From: a virus
Strand: one strand, 5' to 3'
Virus record (IMG/VR): IMGVR_UViG_3300005253_000341
Span: 1 to 48,425 of that record
Length of the DNA stretch: 48,425 bases
Position 1 is the stretch's first letter. Each line of letters begins with the position of its first letter. Shown here piece after piece: positions 38,114 to 45,944 of the stretch. The position numbers and the translations under genes were made by a program. The notes beneath the pieces were generated by a model. It did not search any database and was not told the DNA's origin. It saw only the letters and a program-made list of their open reading frames with translations.

Positions 38114-38914
38114 TCACCAAGCCCGCTTTTCGCAATCCCCCCAGGAAATGCGCGAGGTTTTCAGTCCCCAGGGAATGATGAGAGGATCATCATATGGGAT
38201 AACTACAGTGAGTGCCCTTTTGATAGTAGCTAATGACTTTGCGTTTGACATTGCTATTGGGTATTGGAATACTAGGCTATCGTGGACTTGGAGAAGGATC
38301 TGAACCCAATTAATCTCATGTAGCTTTATGCTACCTTTAATGGTGGTGATACCTACGGTCGACTGCGGTATCCAGGCGAGAGCTTTAGGCAGCAATGCCT
38401 TTACCCTATCGAAGAAAACAATACGGTAGCCAAACTTGTTATATATTGTGCGGGTTCGCTTCTTCCCGTCGGGCCAGAAGTATAGACCCATTAACTGTGA
38501 GTTCACCCGTTCCTTGTAGATCGGTATACTGGGGTGGAGGCCAAACCAGCTTCGCTGAAAGTTCTCAGCATCACGCAGTGGTATACCAATCTGTTGCGAT
38601 AAGCCCATAGGGGCGCCGCCGTTGTGGGTTGCATGGACACAACGCTTGCAGATATAGTATATGCCTCCAGGGTAGCTAGTAGCTTTGATAGCCTCGTCGC
38701 TCCAGCCCGAGACCCGTTCAGGAAACACGTCTCGGGCGTTTTTAATGTGGACGTTTATGCCAGAGCGAAAGTCAGCCTTGAGGTCTGAGTCTTCGGCCTC
38801 CCAGGCTACCACTTGTGCCTCAGCGCCGCTAAGGTCGGCTTCCGCTATCTCGAACCCTGGGTCGGGGATGAACATTTTGCGGATGTTAGGGAGTTCAACG
38901 GTTTGGGCGACCAT
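38114..38914 (-). CDS. DNA polymerase family A, catalytic (palm/fingers) piece
   Basis: A 266-residue protein. Motif A is EADLSGAEAQV (25-35, Asp27) and motif C is QVHDSLVF (209-216, Asp212). The motif-B region reads KRCVHATHNGGAPMGLS; the aromatic residue usually before the conserved Gly is not obvious. The protein begins exactly where family A enzymes continue from NLxNIPxG to xLPNIRKMF, so it is the second half of a split polymerase whose first half is 39371-41101. The frame upstream is closed by a TAA, so it starts afresh at ATG 38914. Confidence 0.85.
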   Translation of the reverse strand: MVAQTVELPNIRKMFIPDPGFEIAEADLSGAEAQVVAWEAEDSDLKADFRSGINVHIKNARDVFPERVSGWSDEAIKATSYPGGIYYICKRCVHATHNGGAPMGLSQQIGIPLRDAENFQRSWFGLHPSIPIYKERVNSQLMGLYFWPDGKKRTRTIYNKFGYRIVFFDRVKALLPKALAWIPQSTVGITTIKGSIKLHEINWVQILLQVHDSLVFQYPIAMSNAKSLATIKRALTVVIPYDDPLIIPWGLKTSRISWGDCEKRAW

Positions 38915-39120
38915 GAGAAGGGTTTTCCTTTGTAGTCCTTAGAGCGCTTCCAGTAGCACTTGGCATGATGGAGGGCACAGTATGAGGAGCGGGGCTTGAA
39001 TGGCTGGCCGCAGTACTCGTGAGTGGGAGGCTCATCGTCGCCCCATAGGGGGTAACGGCAACCCGGTGGAGTCCAGTCACTGCCTTTAAGGGGGGCTCCT
39101 CCGTCCCAGGTAGGAGTCAT
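38845..39120 (-). CDS. GcrA-like sigma-interacting-domain protein (SID only)
   Basis: A 91-residue protein. GCRYPLWGDDEP, EYCGQPFKPRSSYCALHHAK match the C-terminal domain of GcrA (C-K/R-W/Y-P-I/L..., F/Y-CG, YC-x-x-H), the part that binds sigma70 domain 2 in Caulobacter. The GcrA N-terminal DNA-binding domain is absent. It lies between the two polymerase halves; its 3' end overlaps the second half by 70 bases in another frame. It may redirect or inhibit host sigma70 (inference). Confidence 0.7.
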   Translation of the reverse strand: MTPTWDGGAPLKGSDWTPPGCRYPLWGDDEPPTHEYCGQPFKPRSSYCALHHAKCYWKRSKDYKGKPFSWSPKPLNSLTSAKCSSPTQGSR

Positions 39121-39368
39121 CTCCAGGGTTCCCTATCATCACGTTCGGCCATTTCCTGTAGCTTGGCGTACTGGGCTTCAGTCAAAAACCCCTTCTCGGT
39201 CCACCAGTCGTGGATGGAGTCGATATAATCGGAGGAGGGAGCCTGAGAAAACAACCATTCAATATCGGTTGAGTCTGTGACTGCGCCCTCAGGAAGCTGG
39301 GAAGTCTCATGAGGTTCACGAATGTTTGACTTCATGAAGGTATCGACGTCGAAAGGTTGTTTACTCAC
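39117..39368 (-). CDS. Small hypothetical protein inside the split polymerase locus
   Basis: An 83-residue acidic protein. GTG 39368 follows GGAGGACTAGAC. The C-terminal half WTEKGFLTEAQYAKLQEMAE resembles a short helical LTxxQxxxL motif common in small phage replication proteins. It overlaps the GcrA-like gene in ATGA. Function unknown. Confidence 0.5.
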   Translation of the reverse strand: MSKQPFDVDTFMKSNIREPHETSQLPEGAVTDSTDIEWLFSQAPSSDYIDSIHDWWTEKGFLTEAQYAKLQEMAERDDREPWR

Positions 39369-39370
39369 GT

Positions 39371-41101
39371 CTAGTCCTCCTCTCTTCCTTCAGGGATATT
39401 CATTAAATTCGTCCCAGTACCAAAGGCATTACGAGATGATTTGTATCTGAAGGTCTTAGCGGTGGGGTTATAGCTACAGCGCAGGCGCTTATCCAGGTCT
39501 AGCCTTGCCTTGCAGAAGTTCGAGTTAAAGGTTCTAAGACTGCGCATCTCCTGAATGGTTTGAGTAATGGGGGTGAGTATAGGGTTTATCTTTCCTATAC
39601 GCTCTAGCGCATCATCGTCCATAGAGCGACCCTTGGGCGGGCGGACCGCTAAGAGATCGTAGAATAATTCTCCCTGCTGCTTCGGGCTACCAGTCCAGCA
39701 CGAGGCCTTGGGCTTGGTAGGCATTACGTCTTCGCCGATGATGTGCCTGAGCCACTCGCGGCGTGAGTCCACAGCCGCGACTAAATCCATAGACAGTCTG
39801 GCTCTCATGTCGGTGTTTATGAGAGTGCCTCGAAGTTGCATTTCCAATAGCATAGGGAACTGAGCCATCTGGATAGCGGCCTGAGCCTCTAGGCCACAGT
39901 CCTTAATCACTGTGACTAGTTCGTACTTTACCTCGGTGGTATTGATAACGTCCTTACAGTTGTATTCCCACAGTTGTTCCTCTGGTACGTCCTTGCCCCA
40001 TTCTTTATCCTCTCCGATGTCGCCTTCGTCTTTCCAGTAGCAGTGGTAATCGCAGTAAAGTGAAGATAAGTGTCCTAGCCCCATAGGAGTTCCGGGCCAG
40101 CACAAGTGGTGCATGAGCATAGTATCGAAGAAGCATTTGACTGTTATACCCCACCACTTGGCGAAATATTGAGCGTCGTATAGGAAGTTCTGGCCGATTA
40201 GCCGGATGTTAGGGTGGGTGAGGATATAGCAAAGGTTTGTAACTATCATCGCTTCCTCGTCGAGAGTGAAATACCCTTCTGGGTTCTCGGCACACATGAA
40301 GGGAATGCAGATAGCATCGGAGGAAGCGTCGTCGTAGCCTAAGCCGCAACAGGCTATATGTCCGTTACGAGTTTCTAGATCGCATGATACCTCGGTAGGA
40401 GTAGGGGAGGTCTTCAGCATTACGGCTAGATTTACTATGTATTTCATCGTTTGGTCGAAGCTAGGCCGGATAATGAAATCCCTCTTAGGTTCCTGCCACC
40501 CCCCGTACTCGAAAGCCTTAGGCAGCCTTTGGCTGAGGTCGTGCTTGATAAGTGTCCTCCATGGCCAAGTACGCAACGCAGCCGCCGGGTGGTAGGTAGG
40601 TAAGAGTGGAAAGCCTCCCATGTCTGGCCGGCAGTATAGCTGTGACCCTCTCCAGGCACCTATGCCGGTAGGAACTTTGCGCTTATCCTTGTCGCCTATT
40701 TTGAAGTCGTCCTCGGTAAGGGCCCATAGGGCATAGTTACCGTATCCTATCACGATGTCCGGCTGGACAATGGCTAGTTGCTGGCGAACCTTTTCCAGGC
40801 CTAGTATCACATTATCCTGCGGATAAAGCCCACGAATGAGTGTCTTGCCGAGCGCCCGCGCCTCCTGCGTAGGGTGAAAGAACCTCCACATTTCGTTCTT
40901 CCAGGGCTGGGAATTAATGACGTTGGTGCAGAAGATGGAGTCGCGGCTGAGGCCGCACTCGCTGAGGATTTTGTCATTCTCTTGGCCGGAGCGACCGACG
41001 AAAGGCTGCTGGAGGTAGGCTTCATCAGAGCCATAAGACTCTCCTACAATTGCGATGGAAGCATTGTGAGGGCCGGAAGTGCCGGCGAAGATGTCAGTCA
41101 T
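39371..41101 (-). CDS. UDG-like domain fused to 3'-5' exonuclease and N-terminal part of family A DNA polymerase
   Basis: About 576 residues from ATG 41101, which overlaps the upstream stop (ATGACTGA). Residues 15-175 are family-4-UDG-like: VGESYGSDEA, PFVGRSGQ, FCTNVINSQPW, LPTYHPAAALR; the four Fe-S cysteines are missing, so activity is doubtful. The 3'-5' exonuclease follows: SCDLETRNG (DLE 241-243), NFLYDAQ (305-311), YNCKD (380-384). The protein ends at GTGTNLMNIPEGREED, just before polymerase motif A, which is in the separate gene at 38114-38914. Confidence 0.85.
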   Translation of the reverse strand: MTDIFAGTSGPHNASIAIVGESYGSDEAYLQQPFVGRSGQENDKILSECGLSRDSIFCTNVINSQPWKNEMWRFFHPTQEARALGKTLIRGLYPQDNVILGLEKVRQQLAIVQPDIVIGYGNYALWALTEDDFKIGDKDKRKVPTGIGAWRGSQLYCRPDMGGFPLLPTYHPAAALRTWPWRTLIKHDLSQRLPKAFEYGGWQEPKRDFIIRPSFDQTMKYIVNLAVMLKTSPTPTEVSCDLETRNGHIACCGLGYDDASSDAICIPFMCAENPEGYFTLDEEAMIVTNLCYILTHPNIRLIGQNFLYDAQYFAKWWGITVKCFFDTMLMHHLCWPGTPMGLGHLSSLYCDYHCYWKDEGDIGEDKEWGKDVPEEQLWEYNCKDVINTTEVKYELVTVIKDCGLEAQAAIQMAQFPMLLEMQLRGTLINTDMRARLSMDLVAAVDSRREWLRHIIGEDVMPTKPKASCWTGSPKQQGELFYDLLAVRPPKGRSMDDDALERIGKINPILTPITQTIQEMRSLRTFNSNFCKARLDLDKRLRCSYNPTAKTFRYKSSRNAFGTGTNLMNIPEGREED

Positions 41102-41285
41102 CGCGATACTGCCATATCCATGTTTCATGAACTCCGATACAATTAGGATCACGAGGGTCCCAACCCCGCCGTTTCACCCAGCAGAGCCAACAACAGTCCC
41201 CTGTACCAGTTAGCTGAACAGGAAACCAAGCGTACCACCGATGCCATTGGCTAAGGTCTTTACTCTTCTTCACTTTGAATTTCAT
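41094..41285 (-). CDS. Small Trp-rich phage protein
   Basis: A 63-residue protein (HRWYAWFPVQL, DCCWLCWVKRRGW, TWIWQYR). The spacing W-x-AWxPV...W-L-x-W-V-x-R is a recurrent small phage family of unknown function. Confidence 0.6.
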   Translation of the reverse strand: MKFKVKKSKDLSQWHRWYAWFPVQLTGTGDCCWLCWVKRRGWDPRDPNCIGVHETWIWQYRDD

Positions 41286-41288
41286 AAG

Positions 41289-41843
41289 CTAAAACCTCAC
41301 ATCAAAGTCTTCAATGTCTTCCTTGTGCTGGCGAGCGAGGTAGTCTCCTGATGCCTCCTTCGCCTTAATTGCATCGAGCGTGGCCTTATCATAGGGGGTT
41401 TTTGTGATCTCGACGGTGGGTGTTGGAGGCTTGCCTGGCGGCTCTCTCAGCCAGAACTTCTCGGGCTCAGGTTCAGCCTCAATGTAACCTATATCAAGCA
41501 TATGCCTTTCGAGGGTCTTACCGATAAATGCTAAAAGGCTCTTGTACTCCTCACCATCTACGTGCTGCGCGCCGCGAGGGTCGAAGACTTCCTGCAGTTC
41601 GTATGCTACAAATGCGACGCTCTCGCCGCGACGGAATACAGCGCTGACCATGCGAGATAACCCTACCTCCCAGGCATAGTGTGTCACATTCTTCGAGGTA
41701 AGGAACATCTCAAAGGGATGCCGCTTGCCCTCGAAGATTATGTCATTGATAGTAAGGTAATACAGCTCGTCATTGACTCCCTCGTTCCAACGGAGGGTGT
41801 ATGTAGCCCCGTGTACTACGTCGGGGCGCTCAATTTTTGTCAT
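41289..41843 (-). CDS. TSCPD-domain-like protein (ribonucleotide-reductase-associated family)
   Basis: A 184-residue protein. YYLTINDIIFEGKRHPFEMF, LTSKN, LSRMVSAVFRRGESVAFVAY, ELQEVFDP follows the beta-strand/Pro-phe-E order of the TSCPD domain found at the C-terminus of B12-dependent RNRs and as standalone phage proteins. The TSCPD tetrad itself is not seen. The tail is disordered. Confidence 0.6.
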   Translation of the reverse strand: MTKIERPDVVHGATYTLRWNEGVNDELYYLTINDIIFEGKRHPFEMFLTSKNVTHYAWEVGLSRMVSAVFRRGESVAFVAYELQEVFDPRGAQHVDGEEYKSLLAFIGKTLERHMLDIGYIEAEPEPEKFWLREPPGKPPTPTVEITKTPYDKATLDAIKAKEASGDYLARQHKEDIEDFDVRF

Positions 41844-42048
41844 AGGAGATGATCCTTTCGTTCAGCCGCTCGAGCCCTACCTCGGCCCGGTCGAGTAGGA
41901 TGTTCATGTGGCGCCAGTCAACAGCCTCGGAGAAACGGGCACAGTCAGGTACTTCCACTTCGATAACTCCGAGGGAGACGATGATACCTACAATAAGGCC
42001 GAGAATGAAGGCCCCCCCCACAACGGCGGTAGCGTTGTCACTACTCAT
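41830..42048 (-). CDS. Small single-span membrane protein
   Basis: A 72-residue protein. AVVGGAFILGLIVGIIVSLG (8-28) is a transmembrane helix with small-residue packing; the remainder is a helical, charged tail (LDRAEVGLERLNERIIS). It overlaps both neighbours. Role unknown. Confidence 0.6.
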   Translation of the reverse strand: MSSDNATAVVGGAFILGLIVGIIVSLGVIEVEVPDCARFSEAVDWRHMNILLDRAEVGLERLNERIISYDKN

Positions 42049-43369
42049 TCTGGTGCATCCTTATCCTAGCGTGATCTAGATACTCGCTGTTGATTTCAAT
42101 TCCGGTTGCTATAACACCCGCACTGATGGCTGCAGAGAAGATGGCTCCGCTTCCGCAGCATGGGTCGAGTACCTTATCGCCTGGGAGGCAGCTGCGCTTA
42201 AGTAACTCGGCGTAGAGTTGAAAGGGTTTCTCAGCGGCGTGAAGTTTGTGCTGAGAGGGAGAGCACTCAATGACATCCTTGTGAGCTGCACCGAAGGGCT
42301 TGCCGCCTTTAGATGCAAAAAGGATAAGTTCATAGCACCGCTTAAAGCCAGAGGATTGTCGTGGGGCATAACCAGTACCTTTGTTCCAGATGATAGGAGT
42401 GCGCCAGCAGTTCCACTCGGTCATGGAGTCGATGTCATCGCGTAGTCTAATAAACATCCCGATATCACAGAACATCCACAGGTGGGCCTCGGCTTTACAG
42501 ATGCGGGGGGTGAAGTAAGCTATGTCTCTAGCAAGGTCTCCGGCTCCTTCAGGGTCATCCGAGTAGTTATGCGATAGCTCAGCCACGTCACCGAACTTGT
42601 CTGCTCCTATACCATATGGAGGGTCAGCGATTACGCAAGTATAGGTATCGGCCGGGAGCTCACGGAGTTCGATATGGAGGTCGCCCTGGATGAGAGTGTG
42701 CGCGGTCGCGGCCGTGGCGCCGCGTCGCTCTAGCTCCGCCATGAACTCGGCCTCGACCTTAGCCGCGACTACGTTGAAAGCTTGATGAGCGGAGGATGCC
42801 CCGGCGACTGCAGGGTCGTCGAGGTAAGGGGCTATAATTCTAGCGCGCGATACCTCGCGGCGGGCATTAGCGATCTTGGAGTCAGTAGCAGGAGTCTCGA
42901 CTGGGACACTGGCTAGTCCTCTGGCTGTATCGGCAACAGACTGTTTCGGGTTCTGGGCCTGACGAAGTTTGTGCAGTTCGTCAAGCGCGGCTATGCGCTC
43001 CTGCCATGTGAGGTCCTCGCGGTGGAGATTTTCCGCTAGTTCTGCCTCGCGGAGATCAATGTGCTGACTTTCGCTAGGGAAGGTATTAACGAGTATGTAA
43101 GGTACGTGACCTTCAGGAACCTTTTCCCCATCGTGACGGTAACAGGTGACGTGCGGAGCAAAACCCTGGCCGTCCGTAATCATCTGCAGCGCGCGCAACC
43201 GGCGGCCCCCAGCTACAAGGTATAGCTTCCCGCCTTCCTCGTTGAGTATGATGGGATGGAGTAGCCCGTTGGAGGCTATACTCTTTGTCAATTCAAAGAG
43301 TGAAGACTCGTCGAAGGCTTTACGCTGACGATCTCCGATATGGATGTCAGCGATGGGGATTGTTTTCAA
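42041..43369 (-). CDS. ParB/Spo0J-like domain fused to beta-class DNA adenine/cytosine-N4 methyltransferase
   Basis: About 442 residues from TTG 43369 with TAGGAG upstream (the GTG at 43435 lies within the previous gene). Residues 1-120: ParB-N pattern (PIILNEEGGKLYLVAGGRRL, AENLHRED). Residues 225-442: catalytic DPPYGIG (249-255) followed by the SAM-binding DPCCGSGAIF (402-411); DPPY before FxGxG makes it beta class, like CcrM. It probably modifies phage DNA to escape host restriction or changes promoter use. Confidence 0.85.
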   Translation of the reverse strand: MKTIPIADIHIGDRQRKAFDESSLFELTKSIASNGLLHPIILNEEGGKLYLVAGGRRLRALQMITDGQGFAPHVTCYRHDGEKVPEGHVPYILVNTFPSESQHIDLREAELAENLHREDLTWQERIAALDELHKLRQAQNPKQSVADTARGLASVPVETPATDSKIANARREVSRARIIAPYLDDPAVAGASSAHQAFNVVAAKVEAEFMAELERRGATAATAHTLIQGDLHIELRELPADTYTCVIADPPYGIGADKFGDVAELSHNYSDDPEGAGDLARDIAYFTPRICKAEAHLWMFCDIGMFIRLRDDIDSMTEWNCWRTPIIWNKGTGYAPRQSSGFKRCYELILFASKGGKPFGAAHKDVIECSPSQHKLHAAEKPFQLYAELLKRSCLPGDKVLDPCCGSGAIFSAAISAGVIATGIEINSEYLDHARIRMHQNE

Positions 43370-43380
43370 GAGGCTGGCTC

Positions 43381-44604
43381 CTAGCTCATAAGTGTTACAG
43401 TTTCTACCGCACGAGTAAGGCCGGTATATAGCCACTTGCTTCTTTCCTCTTGCTTCCAGTTCAGGAACTTGTCATCATAGAAACCGCTGTTTTCCCACTG
43501 AGAGCCTTGGCTCTTATGGACAGTTATCGCGTATCCAAAGTCAAACTCCTCTGAGTCCTGGAAGTCCCACCACTGAAGGGATTTCACCAGTCCTGGCTTA
43601 GCATACTCATCAAAGTGAGCCCTGTGGGTACGAACACAGACATCTGTACCCAGTTCAGTAGCGACTGTCATCTCGATGAACCTATCGTACTCTTCGAGAA
43701 TTTCTTTCACGGTAACTAACAGTCCGTTAAAGAGGCCCAAGGATTTTTTGTTCTTAAGGCAGATGAGCTTCTCGCCAGGATTTGGATACGAGCCTTTGTA
43801 TTCTAGTATACCTCTCATCCGCCTGTTCCAGTTACGCCTAGTGGCGTTCTTACCAGTAAGTATCTGGTCAAAGTCTAGGGCCTGCTGCTTGGAGAGATCA
43901 GCAAGGGCTATATGGGAGGACCGCCCGTACTGTCCCCTGGGGATGGGTTTGCCCTGCCGGGCGAGGAATGAGAGTTTAATGATAGGGTTGTCTAGAGCCT
44001 GGCGATGGATTTCGGTGAACATGACATCAGGCCTAGCGGCTATGAGTGCTCCCGTGCCATGGATAGGCGGGAGCTGTCCTGGGTCGCCAAGGACCAGGAT
44101 GGGAACATCAAAAGTAAGTAAGTCCTGTAGCATCTCGTCGTTGACCATGGAACACTCGTCGAGGACGAGTAAAGCAGCTGAGTTGAGAGGGGACTCGTCG
44201 TTGAGCTCGAACGATAGGGCCGAGCATTTCCGCATTTCATCGGACAATTCCTTTGAAGCTTCTCTGTTCCCGGCTTCTCGTGCCAGCTGGAAGTTCTCCT
44301 TTACTTCCTTGAAGTATTCCTCCTCAGGAATGATGGGCTTGTAGATGAGCGAGTGGATTGTACTCGCGGGAACGCCATGTCTTCGCATTACTAAGGCGGC
44401 TTTGCCTGTAAAGGCCGCGTATAGGATTTTGCCCTTGATCTCCTCAACGAACTCCTTGATGACAGTGGTTTTGCCTGTGCCAGCGTAGCCGAAGACGCGG
44501 AAGACAGGATCAGAGTCGGGGTTCTCGAACCAGGAAAGGGCTAGTTCCTTCGCGGCCTGTTGTTCGGGGTAAAGAGTTATAGTTTCTCCTAATGTGTGCG
44601 CCAT
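43381..44604 (-). CDS. SF1 helicase (RecD/Dda-like)
   Basis: A 407-residue protein. Walker A GYAGTGKTT (39-47), Ia FTGKAALVM, motif II LDECSM (148-153), III GDPGQLPP (173-180), V ITVHKSQGSQW, VI YTGLTRAVE. Full helicase core of Dda size. Likely 5'-3' unwinding during replication or recombination. Confidence 0.93.
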   Translation of the reverse strand: MAHTLGETITLYPEQQAAKELALSWFENPDSDPVFRVFGYAGTGKTTVIKEFVEEIKGKILYAAFTGKAALVMRRHGVPASTIHSLIYKPIIPEEEYFKEVKENFQLAREAGNREASKELSDEMRKCSALSFELNDESPLNSAALLVLDECSMVNDEMLQDLLTFDVPILVLGDPGQLPPIHGTGALIAARPDVMFTEIHRQALDNPIIKLSFLARQGKPIPRGQYGRSSHIALADLSKQQALDFDQILTGKNATRRNWNRRMRGILEYKGSYPNPGEKLICLKNKKSLGLFNGLLVTVKEILEEYDRFIEMTVATELGTDVCVRTHRAHFDEYAKPGLVKSLQWWDFQDSEEFDFGYAITVHKSQGSQWENSGFYDDKFLNWKQEERSKWLYTGLTRAVETVTLMS

Positions 44605-44798
44605 ATTCTATACCCCCGAGCTACAGCACGTTGGGTGAATATGAAGCCCGTTCTCTTCTCGGCTAGTTTAGTCGAACTAGCGAGGGAACGCTTTGAAAAA
44701 AAGCTGTCCCCTACAACCATTTGGTCATACGGATACTTTCGCGCTCCGGCCTTGGGGTTTTCTTCCTTCAAGGGGATGCCTTTGTCAATTTCCACCAT
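44589..44798 (-). CDS. Small conserved phage protein (KYPYDQMxVGDSF family)
   Basis: A 69-residue protein. DKGIPLKEENPKAGARKYPY, DQMVVGDSFFSK and a C-terminal RGYRIWRT match a widespread small phage family of unknown function found beside helicase and SSB genes. It overlaps the helicase start. Confidence 0.75.
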   Translation of the reverse strand: MVEIDKGIPLKEENPKAGARKYPYDQMVVGDSFFSKRSLASSTKLAEKRTGFIFTQRAVARGYRIWRTH

Positions 44799-44946
44799 GA
44801 GTCTTTTCCCTTTCCTGTTGTGCTATTGCTTCGAGTATGGCTCTTATCAAAAATTCATCTTTGAGTTTCCGTGCTGTTGCTAAAAGGGACGCGAGGCGGT
44901 TGAGCTTATATGCTTGGCCGGTAAGTAATACAAATTTTGTAGCCAC
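44785..44946 (-). CDS. Small helical protein (53 aa)
   Basis: It starts VATKFVLLTGQAYKLNRLAS at GTG 44946, with AGGAG seven bases upstream. Two amphipathic helices are separated by a short loop. A longer frame to 45063 crosses the hairpin region and has no ribosome site. No function recognised. Confidence 0.5.
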   Translation of the reverse strand: MATKFVLLTGQAYKLNRLASLLATARKLKDEFLIRAILEAIAQQEREKTHGGN

Positions 44947-44963
44947 TATCTGTCTCCTAAAAG

Positions 44964-45098
44964 GATAGGGGGGAAGCCCACCGGGCAAGGTCGGAACCTC
45001 CCCCCTATCGGCGCCAAGAGAGCAGAGTCTGGCCTCTCTGTCTCTCGTCGCCTTCTCAGCCACCAGGGCCCTGGAAGAAACCCTGGTAGCGAGAAGGC
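44964..45098 (-). other. Array of three strong hairpins downstream of the ssDNA-binding-like gene
   Basis: (i) GATAGGGGGGA/TCCCCCCTATC, perfect 11 bp (44964-44974/44999-45009), with an inner GCCC/GGGC stem. (ii) AGAGAG/CTCTCT near 45019-45040. (iii) GCCTTCTC/GAGAAGGC plus ACCAGGG/CCCTGGT (45050-45098). None has a T run. The placement suggests mRNA protection or partial termination to give excess upstream gene product. Confidence 0.55.
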
Positions 45099-45553
45099 TA
45101 AGTCGCCTGCATGGAGGCGACGGCGTTCACCTCATTGTAAACGATGGTAGGATCGTTCTTGTCCGGCCGGTGGCCAACCTTGATACGCACGGGACCGGCT
45201 CCCGCCAGCATCTGGAAGTTCCAGGTCTGGCCGGCGACGTTCTGGCCGAGCGCGGCGCGCAAGCGGCCCAACTTGACGTTCTTGTTCGTGCCGAAAGCGA
45301 TGCGTCCGTCGTCGTTCACGTCGGTGAAGAGGGACTGCTTGACGATCAGTTCCTCGACATCCATCTTGGCGCGTAGTTCCTCGTCGTCGATGATGTACAG
45401 CACATCGACGACGGGGCTGTCGTTCACCTCGCGGAGAGTCAGCTTGTCGCTGAGCATAGCGACGTAGTTGTTGTCGGGGATGGGAGTATAGCGCGTTTCC
45501 ATCTCGCCATCGACGGCCTGGCTCATGAAGGACTCAGCATCGAATGTGGACAT
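45098..45553 (-). CDS. Single-stranded-DNA-binding-like protein
   Basis: A 151-residue, beta-rich protein (DNNYVAMLSDKLTLREVNDS, VVDVLYIIDDEELRAKM, PVRIKVGHRPDKND). The order, acidic composition and neighbours (Sak4-like ATPase, Cas4-like exonuclease) fit a phage SSB (DUF669-like). Codon use is C/G-ended like the capsid gene, so it is probably abundant. The hairpin array begins at its stop. Confidence 0.6.
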   Translation of the reverse strand: MSTFDAESFMSQAVDGEMETRYTPIPDNNYVAMLSDKLTLREVNDSPVVDVLYIIDDEELRAKMDVEELIVKQSLFTDVNDDGRIAFGTNKNVKLGRLRAALGQNVAGQTWNFQMLAGAGPVRIKVGHRPDKNDPTIVYNEVNAVASMQAT

Positions 45554-45602
45554 TTGGAGTACCTCTAGTTGGTTAGGGTTAAGATAGTTGCTTTAGCTAG
45601 TG

Positions 45603-45938
45603 CTATTGCTTTTGCTTTTGCTTTTGGGTAGCTAAGGCCGCGAGAACTCCCTCCAGGCGCATCTTGGCCTCCTGGATGACGGAGCACAGGTCCTCTAGCT
45701 CCATGGTGATACACTGGAGTTGGCCGGAGGGGGAAGGGGACGCAGCGCCCTCCTGGCCCCCGACGGACCACTCCCCCACAAGTAGTTCGTAGGTACGGTG
45801 TGCCTTGACGCGGAGAGCGTTGGCATTGTCACGGGTAGTCTGGAGTTGGTTCAAGAGGGTCTCGAGTAGTGAGGGCTCCCCCTCAACTTGAGCCCCCCCT
45901 TGTTGTCCAATAGGCATTGGCATGTTGATGGCTCCCAT
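45603..45938 (-). CDS. Hypothetical helical protein with (CAAAAG) hexamer tail
   Basis: A 111-residue protein. Helices LLETLLNQLQTTRDNANALR and MELEDLCSVIQEAKMRLEGV flank a Ser/Gly linker. The C-terminus is QKQKQKQ, from a short tandem repeat CAAAAG. Function unknown. Confidence 0.55.
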   Translation of the reverse strand: MGAINMPMPIGQQGGAQVEGEPSLLETLLNQLQTTRDNANALRVKAHRTYELLVGEWSVGGQEGAASPSPSGQLQCITMELEDLCSVIQEAKMRLEGVLAALATQKQKQKQ

Positions 45939-45944
45939 AGCTAG

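Noticed and set aside
45606-45630. CAAAAG hexamer run as a regulatory repeat
   Set aside because: Only about three units, inside a coding region; more simply a slippage-prone C-terminal tail.
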